A stretch of 64,000 nucleotides of DNA, taken from assembly GCF_003429085.1 (NCBI RefSeq), contig NZ_QVTC01000033.1, positions 1-64,000 on the forward strand. Direction: 5' to 3'. Made by a program: the position numbers and the translations under genes. Every line of letters starts with the position of its first letter. The first letter of the stretch is position 1. The DNA is from Bacillus sp. V59.32b. Its GTDB lineage: Bacteria > Bacillota > Bacilli > Bacillales > DSM-1321. Below, piece by piece: positions 35,499-45,300 of this stretch. Under the pieces are notes generated by a model. The model made no database searches. It was not told where the DNA came from and saw only the letters and a list, made by a program, of their open reading frames with translations.

Positions 35499-37088
35499 TT
35501 AACGTCTCCATTTCGCGATAAATGTGCCGGCATAAGCAAAAACAAAGGAAATGATCAAGCTTTTTACAAAAGTAGCCATTGCGCTTACGCCAAATGTGAT
35601 TTCATAGAGATAAGAATCTTCAGTTGCCAAGCTTTCTGATGAAAAATGGAATCCGGCTAAATAAGTAAGCAGGCCAAACATCACGGAGTAAACAAGGCTA
35701 TAGATGGCAAGTGATTTAATGGATGCATTTCCTTTTACGGCTAACCGGTAACCGGACCAGACGAAAAGGGCCACTAGAATAAGCACAGCCAGCTTTGTGT
35801 AAAGCCCGAAGTTTATACTATCTAGAAACATCTGTATGTCATACATATCTGAAGCTGAGTGCTCACCAGTTGGTTTTAGTCCGGAGAAAATCGAATAAGC
35901 TAAAGAGAATTCTTCGTTTTCTTCTTTCCCGGTGAAGGCTAATGTCCCAAAACTGGCCAAGTTCCAAGCATAGACGCCAAATTGGGTACCGGCCGTCAAA
36001 ATAAAGCCGAACGATTTTTCTAAAAGCAAGCCGAGCGGGCTAGATCCCAATGACTCTTCAGCGAAAATCTCAAGCCTTTTAAGCCCGTTATATACGGCAA
36101 TCATCATAATCGCTGCAAAGATAATAAAGCTCCGGAAAAAAGTAGCGATCCCTTGATGTAGAGCCTCACCGATAGACAGCATGTCTGATAGATGGGCTGT
36201 AGCCTTTTTGAAAGTAATCGAAAAAAGCATGCCAATCAAACTGAACAGGAAGGCGATTCCAAATCCTTTTAAGAATGCAGCTAAAAAGGAATAGGTAGTA
36301 CTAAGATCCAAGCTTAATTCTTCAGTCTTAACTTCATAAGAAAAACCGCTGAAGAAAGAGACAATCGAAAGAATAACCCCATATAAAAGAGCGATAGATA
36401 GAGACCCGTAAAATACGGAATATATAGAAGCTTCCTTAGTCTTCTTTCTGAAGTAAATCCCTGCAATAAATAGAGCGATCGCCGGTATCAGTAAATGGAT
36501 GACAAGTCCAAGTGAAAGCTTGTATTCCCGTTTGAACTCATCTTCCATAAATTCACCCACGCTGGTAGATAGAGTAGGAGAAATCAAATGGGAAGCCATC
36601 ACCATATCGGTAACGCCGACTAATTTTCTCGGTTCCGGAAGATTTGAATCCGTAGTGCTTTCAAAGTAGTCGGTCATGTTTTCTATATTAAAGCTGCCTC
36701 CGTAGGCATCGTTTAGGAATGATTTGTATGCCGCTTCGTTTGCGGCAAGTAGGGCCCAGTTAATAAGGAATATGAGCAGCAAGCCTGCAATTGCAGAAAT
36801 AAGGGCCGTCTTGAAATGTTTCTTGATAGAATTTGGAAAAGAAACGGCCTGTTCTCCTTTAACAGGAGCTGCCTTCGTCGATCCTGCCTTCTGGTAGTTT
36901 AATAAAGCAGAACCACAGCTTCCGCAATAATTATCCTTTGCCGATGCATTGCTTCCACATTCCGAACAAAAGGTGGATGCTGAGAAATCCATGGAAAATC
37001 TGGAGTTTTGGGGTTTAAGTCTTGTTCCGTCCTGTAAACAATAGTTGTTATCTGTCGGATTCTCGAATCCGCACGTGCTGCAATACAT
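35499..37088 (-). CDS. zinc-ribbon polytopic membrane protein, unknown
   Basis: 529 aa with two N-terminal zinc ribbons ('YCSTCGFENPTDNNYC' and 'FCSECGSNASAKDNYCGSCG'). About ten transmembrane helices follow, with an extracytoplasmic loop after the first that contains 'YGGSFNIENMTDYF'. No catalytic motif is seen. It is the middle gene of the zinc-ribbon operon. Function is unknown; the combination suggests an envelope complex whose subunits share a cytoplasmic zinc-ribbon interface. Confidence 0.72.
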   Translation of the reverse strand: MYCSTCGFENPTDNNYCLQDGTRLKPQNSRFSMDFSASTFCSECGSNASAKDNYCGSCGSALLNYQKAGSTKAAPVKGEQAVSFPNSIKKHFKTALISAIAGLLLIFLINWALLAANEAAYKSFLNDAYGGSFNIENMTDYFESTTDSNLPEPRKLVGVTDMVMASHLISPTLSTSVGEFMEDEFKREYKLSLGLVIHLLIPAIALFIAGIYFRKKTKEASIYSVFYGSLSIALLYGVILSIVSFFSGFSYEVKTEELSLDLSTTYSFLAAFLKGFGIAFLFSLIGMLFSITFKKATAHLSDMLSIGEALHQGIATFFRSFIIFAAIMMIAVYNGLKRLEIFAEESLGSSPLGLLLEKSFGFILTAGTQFGVYAWNLASFGTLAFTGKEENEEFSLAYSIFSGLKPTGEHSASDMYDIQMFLDSINFGLYTKLAVLILVALFVWSGYRLAVKGNASIKSLAIYSLVYSVMFGLLTYLAGFHFSSESLATEDSYLYEITFGVSAMATFVKSLIISFVFAYAGTFIAKWRR

Positions 37089-37115
37089 ATGTGTATACCT
37101 CCATCAATTATTCAA

Positions 37116-37604
37116 TTATACTAAGCTAGTTCCACAGCATCCGCAAAAATTGGCGCCACTCGGAATGCTTGTATTGCATTTTTCACATTGGACTCCCGAT
37201 TCGACAGTAGCAGCTACTTCATTTTCCACTTGAGAGCCACAGCTTCCACAGAACTTATCCAGCTCGGTAACCTGGTTTCCACAGTTCTTGCAGACTGGTC
37301 CGGCTCCTGACGCTTTATGTAAGTCTTCTAAAGCCTGCTGAACCTGATATGCTTGTACATCCAAATTAAGTAATGGCAAAGCCATCTGTACCAATTTATC
37401 ATCAAGCAAAGAGCCCTGCCTGACCATCTTATACGCTTCTTCTCCTAGCTTAATCATCAGACTGGCACGCTGTTCGCTCGTTTCCTGTAAATTTTTTTTC
37501 AATTGGCTTGCTTCCTGTACGTTTTGCAGTTTTTGTTTCCCTTGCTGAAGGCCGTCTTGAAGAATATTCAATCCGCCTCCGAGTTTCGTCTGTAAATCGC
37601 TCAT
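37116..37604 (-). CDS. soluble coiled-coil protein with two C-terminal zinc ribbons
   Basis: 162 aa. Residues 1-110 are helical and probably coiled coil ('LQDGLQQGKQKLQNVQEA', 'EDLHKASG'). Two zinc ribbons follow: 'CKNCGNQVTELDKFCGSCG' and 'CEKCNTSIPSGANFCGCCG'. There is no membrane segment. First gene of the three-gene zinc-ribbon operon. The frame is open upstream to 37721, but ATG 37604 (or 37607) is preceded by AGGAGTG and is the credible start. Confidence 0.75.
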   Translation of the reverse strand: MSDLQTKLGGGLNILQDGLQQGKQKLQNVQEASQLKKNLQETSEQRASLMIKLGEEAYKMVRQGSLLDDKLVQMALPLLNLDVQAYQVQQALEDLHKASGAGPVCKNCGNQVTELDKFCGSCGSQVENEVAATVESGVQCEKCNTSIPSGANFCGCCGTSLV

Positions 37605-37823
37605 CATGCAACACTCCTGTTTGTTGTTTTGGCAAATATGGATAAATAGTCCTGTGACTATTTTATTACATTTTTCCTGGATTGAGAGCGAAAATCTGAA
37701 AAATTTGCAAAATAAATGCAATGAATATACAATAATGGACCTAATTCGACATGGAGTGAATTTAAGGTAGGTTTTTAGTCATAAAAGAGGGAACTATTTA
37801 AAAAGAGGAAGGGGGAAATAGAA

Positions 37824-37855
37824 AGACCTCCTTAGGAAAAGTCCTAAGAAGGTCT
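37824..37855 (-). terminator. terminator of the YhgE/Pip gene
   Basis: 14-bp stem AGACCTYCTTAGGA/TCCTAAGRAGGTCT with one mismatch, followed on the minus strand by TTTC. Confidence 0.75.
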
Positions 37856-37868
37856 AACGTAATGATTA

Positions 37869-40049
37869 TTACGCAGCAGCTTCTGTTTGATTGACCCGTT
37901 TGTTAGAACGGAATAATACGTAAGCCAATGTTAATCCTGCAAATACGGCAAGAAAAACGAAAAGCGCGCCGACATTTGCCCAGAAAGCTCCGTAATGGTC
38001 CAACGTAATAATAGATTTAAATCCGCCGATTGAATAAGTCAACGGCAAGAATTTACTTAGAGCTTGAAGATTGTCTGGAAGCATATGAATCGGAAGCGCA
38101 GAGCCTGTCGTGGACAGCTGAAGCACCAAGAATGCAAAAGCGATAAAGCGACCGATATTTCCAGCCAACGCTACCAGGAAGAACACAATCGTCAAGAATG
38201 TTAAGCTAACAAACACAGAGAAAAGCACCAACGTGAAACCGTTTGCAAAATTCGATTTTAAGAAGAACGTTGCAAAGAAAGAAACCAACAGCGCTTGCGC
38301 AGTGGCAAGACCTGCCATTGTACCGAATTTACCAAGGTACCATCTGAACGGAGAAACAGCTGTAACAGCAGGTTTCGCCAGATCAAACAGAAGAGACAGG
38401 ATCAACACACCGACGAAAAGAGCCAATGACATGATGTAAGGTGCATTCGCATAACGATATTCTGGGAATTTATTTAGCGTTTCACCGGCTAATTGAACAG
38501 GCGATGCAAACTGGGAGAGGTTATCGTCACCAGTATTAATATTTCCTGTTTCTTCAGCCCCGCCAGCAAGGCCGGTTGATAATTCCTTGGAACCGTTTTC
38601 AATTTGTCCAACACCGTCATCTACTTTTGTGACGCCATCTGTTAGGGTGCCCCAGCCTGTTTTTACGGTTTGGTTACCAGTGTTTACTTCCTTTAAGCCT
38701 CCATTAATTGTGGCAGCGCCTTCAGTAAGCCTTCCCCATGAGGAGTTTACTTGGGCATTTCCGTCTGCAAGCTGACCTGTACCAGATGCTAGAGTGTTTG
38801 CCCCAGAGTTTAATTCTTTTGCGCCAGCGTTAATTTCTGTTTGACCGGCTACTAATTGATCGAGTCCTGATGCTAGATCCTTCGCTCCATCAGCTGCATC
38901 ACCAGATATTCCAGTGTATAGGGATTGAGCACCATCTTTTAAGTTAGTAGTGCCGACTGCCAGATCCGCTGCACCTGCAGCAACTGCTTTACTACCTTCA
39001 CGAAGTCTTATACCATCCGGGTGATGGGTAAAGAATGCAGCAAACAAAGGATCTTTCGCCATTTCTTCTATGCCATCAGCAACCTGTTGGGCACCACCTT
39101 TAAGGTATTGTGCACCATCATCCGCTTCAACAGTTCCGTTAGCTAATGCTTCACTTCCTGGTATGAGCTTGTCAGTGAAGCCAGCATTCAACTTGTTACT
39201 TCCGGCTTCGGCTCTCTTTAAGCCAGCTAGGACTTCTGCTGATCCAGCTTCTAATTGGCCTGTACCAGCAGCCAGTTTGTTGGCTCCGTCATCCACTCTC
39301 GCTGCCCCATCAGCAAGTTTGCTAATGCTTCCGGAACCACCTTGCAAAGATTTCAGAAGGACACCAGATCCATCAGCCAGCTTTTGGGTGCCGTCTGCCA
39401 GCCTATCAATATCAGGAGCTTTTTCTTTAAGTGATCCTAGTATCTGGCCTGTACCATCATGCAGCTCAGTTGCACCCTCGTTTATCTTCCCGGCACCATC
39501 CGCACCATCTTGAAAGCCTGTAGCCACATCACCTAGACTGTTGAAGACATTTTCTGTATAGGTTTCGGTAATCTTATCAGCCAGCTGTGAGCGAATTCTC
39601 TCCGTGGCATTGTTCGTTACCTGTGCCGCCATGAAGTGCAAGCCTTCGTTTTGGGTGAATTTCAATTCCGGTTTTTCAGGATTTTCATCCATGACCGTCG
39701 TTACTTTTTGTGAGAAATCTTCCGGAATTTCGATTACCATATAATAATCATTATTTTGCATGCCTCTTTCGGCTTCTTTAGAGTCAACAAAGTCCCATCC
39801 CAAGGTTTTGTTCTCCTTCAAATCAGCCACTAAATCATCACCGACGTTAATTTCTTCTTCCCCCGACATTCCACCTACATCATTGTTGACCACAGCTACC
39901 GGCAGACTGTCTAAATTGTCATACGGCCCCCAGTCGGCAGTAAGGATAATTACCGCATACACAAGCGGTACTAATAAAGCAGCTATAATAGCAATGAGAA
40001 ATCCTTTCCTGTCGCCCAGACGGCCCGTACGTAATCCAAGACCTTTCAT
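37869..40049 (-). CDS. yhgE: YhgE/Pip-domain membrane protein
   Basis: 726 aa. The N-terminal helix (about 18-38) is followed by the YhgE_N domain ('LPVAVVNNDVGG'). A long extracytoplasmic region has 11-residue repeats of the form 'LADGTxxLxxGxxxLxxG' (about 180-520), predicted to form an extended helical stalk. Five C-terminal helices resemble ABC-2 permeases. Relatives include phage infection protein Pip and ESX/type VII accessory proteins. No adjacent ABC ATPase. ATG follows AAGGGGGT. Monocistronic; an inverted repeat upstream may be its operator. Confidence 0.85.
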   Translation of the reverse strand: MKGLGLRTGRLGDRKGFLIAIIAALLVPLVYAVIILTADWGPYDNLDSLPVAVVNNDVGGMSGEEEINVGDDLVADLKENKTLGWDFVDSKEAERGMQNNDYYMVIEIPEDFSQKVTTVMDENPEKPELKFTQNEGLHFMAAQVTNNATERIRSQLADKITETYTENVFNSLGDVATGFQDGADGAGKINEGATELHDGTGQILGSLKEKAPDIDRLADGTQKLADGSGVLLKSLQGGSGSISKLADGAARVDDGANKLAAGTGQLEAGSAEVLAGLKRAEAGSNKLNAGFTDKLIPGSEALANGTVEADDGAQYLKGGAQQVADGIEEMAKDPLFAAFFTHHPDGIRLREGSKAVAAGAADLAVGTTNLKDGAQSLYTGISGDAADGAKDLASGLDQLVAGQTEINAGAKELNSGANTLASGTGQLADGNAQVNSSWGRLTEGAATINGGLKEVNTGNQTVKTGWGTLTDGVTKVDDGVGQIENGSKELSTGLAGGAEETGNINTGDDNLSQFASPVQLAGETLNKFPEYRYANAPYIMSLALFVGVLILSLLFDLAKPAVTAVSPFRWYLGKFGTMAGLATAQALLVSFFATFFLKSNFANGFTLVLFSVFVSLTFLTIVFFLVALAGNIGRFIAFAFLVLQLSTTGSALPIHMLPDNLQALSKFLPLTYSIGGFKSIITLDHYGAFWANVGALFVFLAVFAGLTLAYVLFRSNKRVNQTEAAA

Positions 40050-40084
40050 ATGTTACCCCCTTGTTCGTAATTGAGTAAAGTGAT

Positions 40085-40102
40085 TGAATGGTGATTCATT
40101 CA
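40085..40102. promoter_or_regulatory. palindrome upstream of the YhgE gene (TetR-type operator?)
   Basis: TGAATG-N6-CATTCA, 36 bp upstream of the start codon. In B. subtilis, yhgE lies beside a TetR regulator gene (yhgD). The palindrome has the size and shape of a TetR-family site, but no regulator gene is next to it here. Confidence 0.4.
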
Positions 40103-40242
40103 TTTTACTATTCTATATATTCTGAATAGTTATGCTAAAATCCTGCTTTTTTACTAAAAAATTTTGAAATAAAAGCATTTTTTTTATAAAATTAGGGAAT
40201 TTAGATTATCTTAGGTGATAGCACCTTGACGTTATAGACAAA

Positions 40243-40271
40243 AAAACTTAGCCATTAACTGACTAAGTTTT
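40243..40271 (-). terminator. terminator of the PG-binding NlpC/P60 gene
   Basis: AAAACTTAG/CTAAGTTTT stem with an 11-nt loop and a T-rich tail on the minus strand. Confidence 0.7.
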
Positions 40272-40281
40272 TAAGGATTAA

Positions 40282-40938
40282 TTATAATGTTTTAGCTCCA
40301 AGGTAACGCGGCTTCCAATAAGAGTTGCTCATGCTCGCGATGCTAACACCCTTTGAAGAAGAAGCGCTGATGAACTGATTGTTACCGATAAAGATTCCGA
40401 CGTGAGAAGCGCCCTTCTTGTAAGTAGTAAAGAATACTAGGTCACCCACAGCAGGCTTGGAGGTTTTTAAGCCAACGTTTGAATACATTTGTGCTGCTGT
40501 ACGTGGCAGGGTAATCTTTTGGGAATTTTTAAAAACATATAGGATGAAGCCTGAGCAGTCAAATCCTGCCCGGGTTGTCCCGCCCCATTTATATTTTACA
40601 CCGATCTGTTTCTTGGCATAGTTTATTAAACTAGTATTGTTAACGTTATAAACACCTAATTTATTATAGGTAGCCCTGTCAGCAATGCCGGTTGCTTTTA
40701 GTTTCTTAGAACTTTGAAACTTTTTAACGGCATTGGTGGTGGAGGTATTATAGTGTGTAGTATAAGAATTTGTTTTTAAATAGCCTTTTACTTTTAGGAG
40801 GTTTTGAAGCTGACGCACTTCCGCGTGTTTCATCCCCGGCTTTAAAGTTGTATCACCAACATTTGCAGATGCCTGAAAAGGCGCAATCAAAATCACAAGA
40901 ACAGTTGCAATAATCGTAGACGTGAACCATTTTTTCAT
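40282..40938 (-). CDS. secreted peptidoglycan hydrolase: PG_binding_1 plus NlpC/P60
   Basis: 218 aa with a cleavable signal peptide (cut near 'QASANVG'). A peptidoglycan-binding domain 1 follows ('[20 protein letters not shown]' ... '[12 protein letters not shown]'). The NlpC/P60 cysteine peptidase domain has C128 in 'FDCSGF' and H179 in 'SHVGIFIG'. It should cut D-glutamyl-diaminopimelate bonds in wall peptides. Two WalR boxes lie upstream. The catalytic domain is similar in its C-terminus to the neighbouring LytE-like protein ('SNSYWKPR'). Confidence 0.88.
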   Translation of the reverse strand: MKKWFTSTIIATVLVILIAPFQASANVGDTTLKPGMKHAEVRQLQNLLKVKGYLKTNSYTTHYNTSTTNAVKKFQSSKKLKATGIADRATYNKLGVYNVNNTSLINYAKKQIGVKYKWGGTTRAGFDCSGFILYVFKNSQKITLPRTAAQMYSNVGLKTSKPAVGDLVFFTTYKKGASHVGIFIGNNQFISASSSKGVSIASMSNSYWKPRYLGAKTL

Positions 40939-40988
40939 GCCGTTTACTTCCTCCTAGAAATTCTATCAATAGTTTACAAGATTATCCT

Positions 40989-41005
40989 AATACATTTATG
41001 TTACA
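40989..41005 (-). promoter_or_regulatory. near-consensus WalR box
   Basis: Minus strand TGTAAC-N5-TGTATT against TGTWAH-N5-TGTWAH, one deviation, about 50 bp upstream of the NlpC/P60 gene. Confidence 0.5.
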
Positions 41006-41021
41006 ATAAACGACATTTTTC

Positions 41022-41038
41022 GTTACAGTTATATTACA
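41022..41038 (-). promoter_or_regulatory. consensus WalR box
   Basis: Minus strand TGTAAT-ATAAC-TGTAAC is a full match to TGTWAH-N5-TGTWAH, 84 bp upstream of the NlpC/P60 gene start. WalRK controls autolysin genes in Bacillus and Staphylococcus. Confidence 0.7.
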
Positions 41039-41129
41039 AATGAATAATTTGTCGGATGCATAGGTAAAGCGTACTAGTTATGAGATTTGGTAGTAAGTTC
41101 TATAATAAAACTTAAATCTCTTTATAAAA

Positions 41130-41165
41130 AAACCGGATCTTCCATGGTGGAAGTCCGGATTTTTG
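41130..41165 (-). terminator. terminator of the LytE-like gene
   Basis: CCGGATCTTCC pairs with GGAAGTCCGG (one bulge/mismatch); the minus-strand tail is TTTTTTT. It overlaps the stop codon region. Confidence 0.75.
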
Positions 41166-42194
41166 TTAAGGCAATCTGTTATAGCCAATGATTTTAGGTT
41201 TCCAATAAGAATTGCTCAAGGGAGTGATTGTGACCCCAAGACTAGAACTTGCGTGGATAAATTGGCCATTCCCGATGTAAATACCCATATGATTGACAAC
41301 TTTTTTATTAGTGGGACTGGAAGTATTAAAATAAACTAAATCCCCCGGCTGCGGTGCTGTAACCTTTTTCCCTAAGCTGTAATAAGTAGAGGATGATAGT
41401 CTCGAAATCTGGTAGCCTGCTTTTTTGTATACATAATAGATAAATCCGCTGCAGTCGAATCCAGATGGTGAAGCTCCTGCCCAGGAATATGGAACGCCAA
41501 TCTGCTTTTTCGCTTCCGAAATGACGGTGTTCACTCTCTGGCTCGGTGACACACTAGTCGTGCCCGGTTTAGCGACAGTTATTGGAGCTTTACTAGTCGG
41601 GATTTTTAATGTTTGTCCGACTCTGACTGTATCAGACTTCAGATTGTTTGCTGTTTTAATGCTCTGAACCGAAGCGCCTGTCTGGTTTGCAATTTTCCAA
41701 AGACTGTCGCCTTTTTTAACTGTATAGCTTGTTACAGCAGCAGGAGCAGGTGCTGCTTGCTTCGGTTTAGGCAAAATAATTGTATTGGAATTCGTAGATT
41801 TAGACACGACCAATTTTTGACCGGGATAGATCTGGTGCCCTTTTAGATTGTTCCATTGGCTCAGTTCAGCTAACGTAATGTTATGCTTGTTCGCGATCTT
41901 AATGAGCGTATCTCCTGAAACGACTGTATACGATTTTGTTTGGGCGGTCTTGATGGAGACTGTTTCTTCCTTATATGTATTATTTCCGGGAATATTTAAC
42001 TTTTGATTAACGGAAATTCTATCTGATTTAAGTTTATTTGCTTCTTTTAGTTTTGAGACGGTAGTTGAATGGGCTTTTGCTATTTTTGAGAGATTGTCTC
42101 CGCTTTTCACTGTATATGTATCCGCCAGGGCAGGTGTGACTAGAGTCGTAGATAGTAATGCTGCTGCAGTCAAAGTTGTAACATTTTTTTTCAT
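41166..42194 (-). CDS. lytE: LytE-like D,L-endopeptidase: three LysM plus NlpC/P60
   Basis: 342-aa secreted autolysin. A signal peptide (cut near 'PALADTY') precedes three LysM domains (about 26-69, 88-131, 156-199, each starting YTVxxGDxLxKIA) that hold it to peptidoglycan. The NlpC/P60 domain has C248 in 'FDCSGF' and H302 in 'NHMGIYIG'. The domain plan and length match B. subtilis LytE (334 aa), needed for cell elongation. A consensus WalR box is upstream, again as for lytE. Confidence 0.88.
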   Translation of the reverse strand: MKKNVTTLTAAALLSTTLVTPALADTYTVKSGDNLSKIAKAHSTTVSKLKEANKLKSDRISVNQKLNIPGNNTYKEETVSIKTAQTKSYTVVSGDTLIKIANKHNITLAELSQWNNLKGHQIYPGQKLVVSKSTNSNTIILPKPKQAAPAPAAVTSYTVKKGDSLWKIANQTGASVQSIKTANNLKSDTVRVGQTLKIPTSKAPITVAKPGTTSVSPSQRVNTVISEAKKQIGVPYSWAGASPSGFDCSGFIYYVYKKAGYQISRLSSSTYYSLGKKVTAPQPGDLVYFNTSSPTNKKVVNHMGIYIGNGQFIHASSSLGVTITPLSNSYWKPKIIGYNRLP

Positions 42195-42251
42195 TTCTTC
42201 ACTCCCTCATCATCTATTGACATAATTCTACCAAAAATGGCATTTGAAAAT

Positions 42252-42268
42252 ATTACATTTGTGTTACA
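42252..42268 (-). promoter_or_regulatory. consensus WalR box upstream of lytE
   Basis: Minus strand TGTAAC-ACAAA-TGTAAT, a full match, about 58 bp before the start codon. Confidence 0.7.
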
Positions 42269-42317
42269 AATAATACTTGTAGGTTTGAAATCTATTGAAT
42301 TGGGTAATACGCTCATG

Positions 42318-42346
42318 AAAAAATGCGGCAATTGCATGCCGCATTT
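42318..42346 (-). terminator. terminator of the subtilisin-like protease gene
   Basis: Perfect 10-bp stem AAATGCGGCA/TGCCGCATTT with a TTTTTC tail on the minus strand. Confidence 0.8.
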
Positions 42347-42360
42347 CTCAGGCAAAGCTT

Positions 42361-45300
42361 TTAATAATTATCTTCATTTATCATGAAAGAATAACTCTGC
42401 GATCCATTTGTATAGACGATTTTATAATGTAAATTTGAAGTTAATGGTTTAGTGTCCGAGATGTGATTTAAGCCATCAGCAAGTGGGAATACCTTGCTTT
42501 CAATAGCAGTACCGTCATTCAACAAATCCAGTCCGTTGTCGTAAACCAATAATTTCGCTTCGCCATCTCCAAGTAGGGTCGCATCCACTTCTAATCTTTT
42601 ATTAACGGAATCTTCAATAAATCTAATTTCTTGAGTTAACCAGTTTGGTTTAATATCTTTAACCAATTTCCCATCTGAAGTCGCTGTCTGTCCAAATGCA
42701 TTGACGGCCGTTATACGGTAAACGAGAAAGTCATTAGCTGGGTCAATCACTAAGCCACGGTCCAGCTTGAAACTTTGTATGCCAGCTTCAAGCTGTTCGT
42801 TTGTGACAAGATTGGCTAGTTGTGCACCGTTTTGATCAAGGATATCGACCGTCACTTTAGCTGGATTCGATAATTTATAGAAAACCTCACTTAGGATTTG
42901 TTCCTCGGGATAATAAGGCACCGAAGTGGGATTCGTGATTCCAACAGTTAAAGCTACGTTCATCGTCCCGGCAAGAATGGTTTCTGAATTATACGGATCG
43001 CTTACTTTGACTTGATACGTATAGGCCCCATCTTCAACAGGCTGATCACTATTATCTAGCCCATTCCATGTAAACGAGAAGGTGCCGGCAGGCTTTGCTG
43101 TACGCGGCATAATCGTTTTAACCAGCTCAGAACCTTTATAAATATTAATTTCAACGTTGCCCGCTTTTAATAGAGTGTAGCTAATGTTCGCAGGATTTTC
43201 AGATCGAACAGCTGCCGAATTAGGCCCTGCAATCCTCGGTTTGATCAAATCCTCGATTTTAAAGATACTGCTCTTGAAAGATTTCTTATTCCCAAGGCTA
43301 TCGCGAACCTCCACAAGGAAGGAATAATTGCCTTCTTTAGAATAGCTGTTGATGCTCGTTTTACCATCCCAATATACTGTGTGGGTGCCGGCATTATACG
43401 CTTTATTGGATATTACTTGTTTAACAGCCTTGCCTTGGTAATCCAATACCGTAACAGTGAGGTAGCTTTTTTCTGTTAGGTTAATCCTTGCAGCTGATTT
43501 ATTGTTTCCATCCAGTTTGTATGTCTGACTAGTATTTGAAATGGATCCATTTGTGGTCGTATCGATCGTTACTTTATACGACTTCGTTTTGCCTTTAACC
43601 TTTTTGGAATCGATCACATTGAGTTTAAGATAATAAATCCCATCTTTTACTCTATATCCTTTTGAATCCTTCCCATTCCAATCTACATAACGTTTCCCGC
43701 CACTAAGGCTTTTGTTGCTCCAGACTGTCCGGACCAGCTTACCTCTTGCGTCATAAACAGCAGCTGAGACCTTTGCGCTTTTATTAAGATGGAATGATGT
43801 GGACAGGTTTGCTTTGACTGCCGGTGAATAAGCAGTGGATGACGATGAAAAAGCCACATCAGGTTTGATCTTTTCTGTTACTTTAATGCTGGAAGTCCGA
43901 TAAACCGTCCCTTTAGGGTGGGAAACCTTTGCGACAATTTTATAGGTTCCGCTTCCGGCATAAGCCCCGTTATCGAGCTTTCCATTCCATGAAGCGGACA
44001 CTTTGCCGCCTGTCCATACCTTATTTGTGATCAGCTTTCTTACAACCGTTCCTTTAGAGTTCTGAACATATAGAGAAACGGTTTTTCCCTTTGGAGCTGT
44101 AAATGAAATCGATGCCTTATTCTTTCCGTTTTCAACTAGCGCCTTGGATGAGCTGACAGAGGACATCGGCGCCGGAGTTTTACTTAATGCCCTATAAGCA
44201 TCCACACGGCCATACCCGTAAAAGTGATCCCATTTTTTCTTACCTAAATCGACAGATGAACTCTTAAGTATTCCTGTTACCTGTGAAGGCGATAAATATG
44301 GGTTTTTAGATAAAATCAACGCGGTGACACCGGCTACTACAGGCGAAGCCATCGATGTTCCGTCATAAGAGTCATAACGACTTCTTGAGACGGTAGAGTA
44401 GATATCCTCTCCAGGAGCAGAAAAATCGATATACTTTCCATAGTTTGAGAACCAAGTGATCTTATCATATTTTGTCGTTGCACTTATACCTAATACATGG
44501 TCATTGGCAGCAGGATAGGCTTTATAATTTGTATCGTCATTTCCCGCTGCGGCTATAACGACAATACCTTTTGACGCTGCATAACTTATAGCAGAGTCTA
44601 TTACGGATGAGTAATAATAGCTGCCCAAACTTAAATTGATAATATCGGCTCCGGAATCTGCGGCGTATGTGATTCCGTCTGCAATAATGAAACTGTCTGC
44701 AAAATCACCTTCAAAAACGTTTACGGGCATGATTTTTACATTGGGGGAAATGCCGGATATACCTGTTTTGTTTATGGTCGCGGCGATGATCCCCGCTACA
44801 TGGGTACCATGGTCATCAACAGGATAAGTAGTTCCACCTGTCACCGCATTGTATGGTTTGACAATTTTCCCTGTTAAATCCGGGTGATTTGTCTGCACCC
44901 CTCCATCCACAACGGCAACCGTAACGTGAGCTGCCCCCTTTGAAATATCCCATGCTTTGGGCATGTTCAATTTCTTCAGATACCATTGCTTGGAATATTT
45001 AGGATCCTTAGGCTTGTATTGGGATTCAATTTCATAATTCGGTTCTACATATTCGACCTGTTTATTTTTCAAAAATTTATCAGCCAACAATTGAAGATCC
45101 GTTCCTTTAGGAACAGAAACGAGATGATAATTTCCGACTTTTTGACTATCAACTTTTTTAACATGAAATCCTTTAAGGATTGCTTCTTTTTCAAGATTAG
45201 TAGCATCATTGCGGAATTTAATAACAAGCTCCCGGCTATCAAACTCTTTTTCTTCTTCAAAAAGGGCTTCCGTATCATGTTTCGGGATGTCAGGCTCAAT

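Noticed and set aside
39070..39513. 147-residue plus-strand ORF opposite the YhgE gene
   Set aside because: Pro/Ser/Ala-rich shadow created by the Gly/Ala/Asp repeats of YhgE on the other strand.
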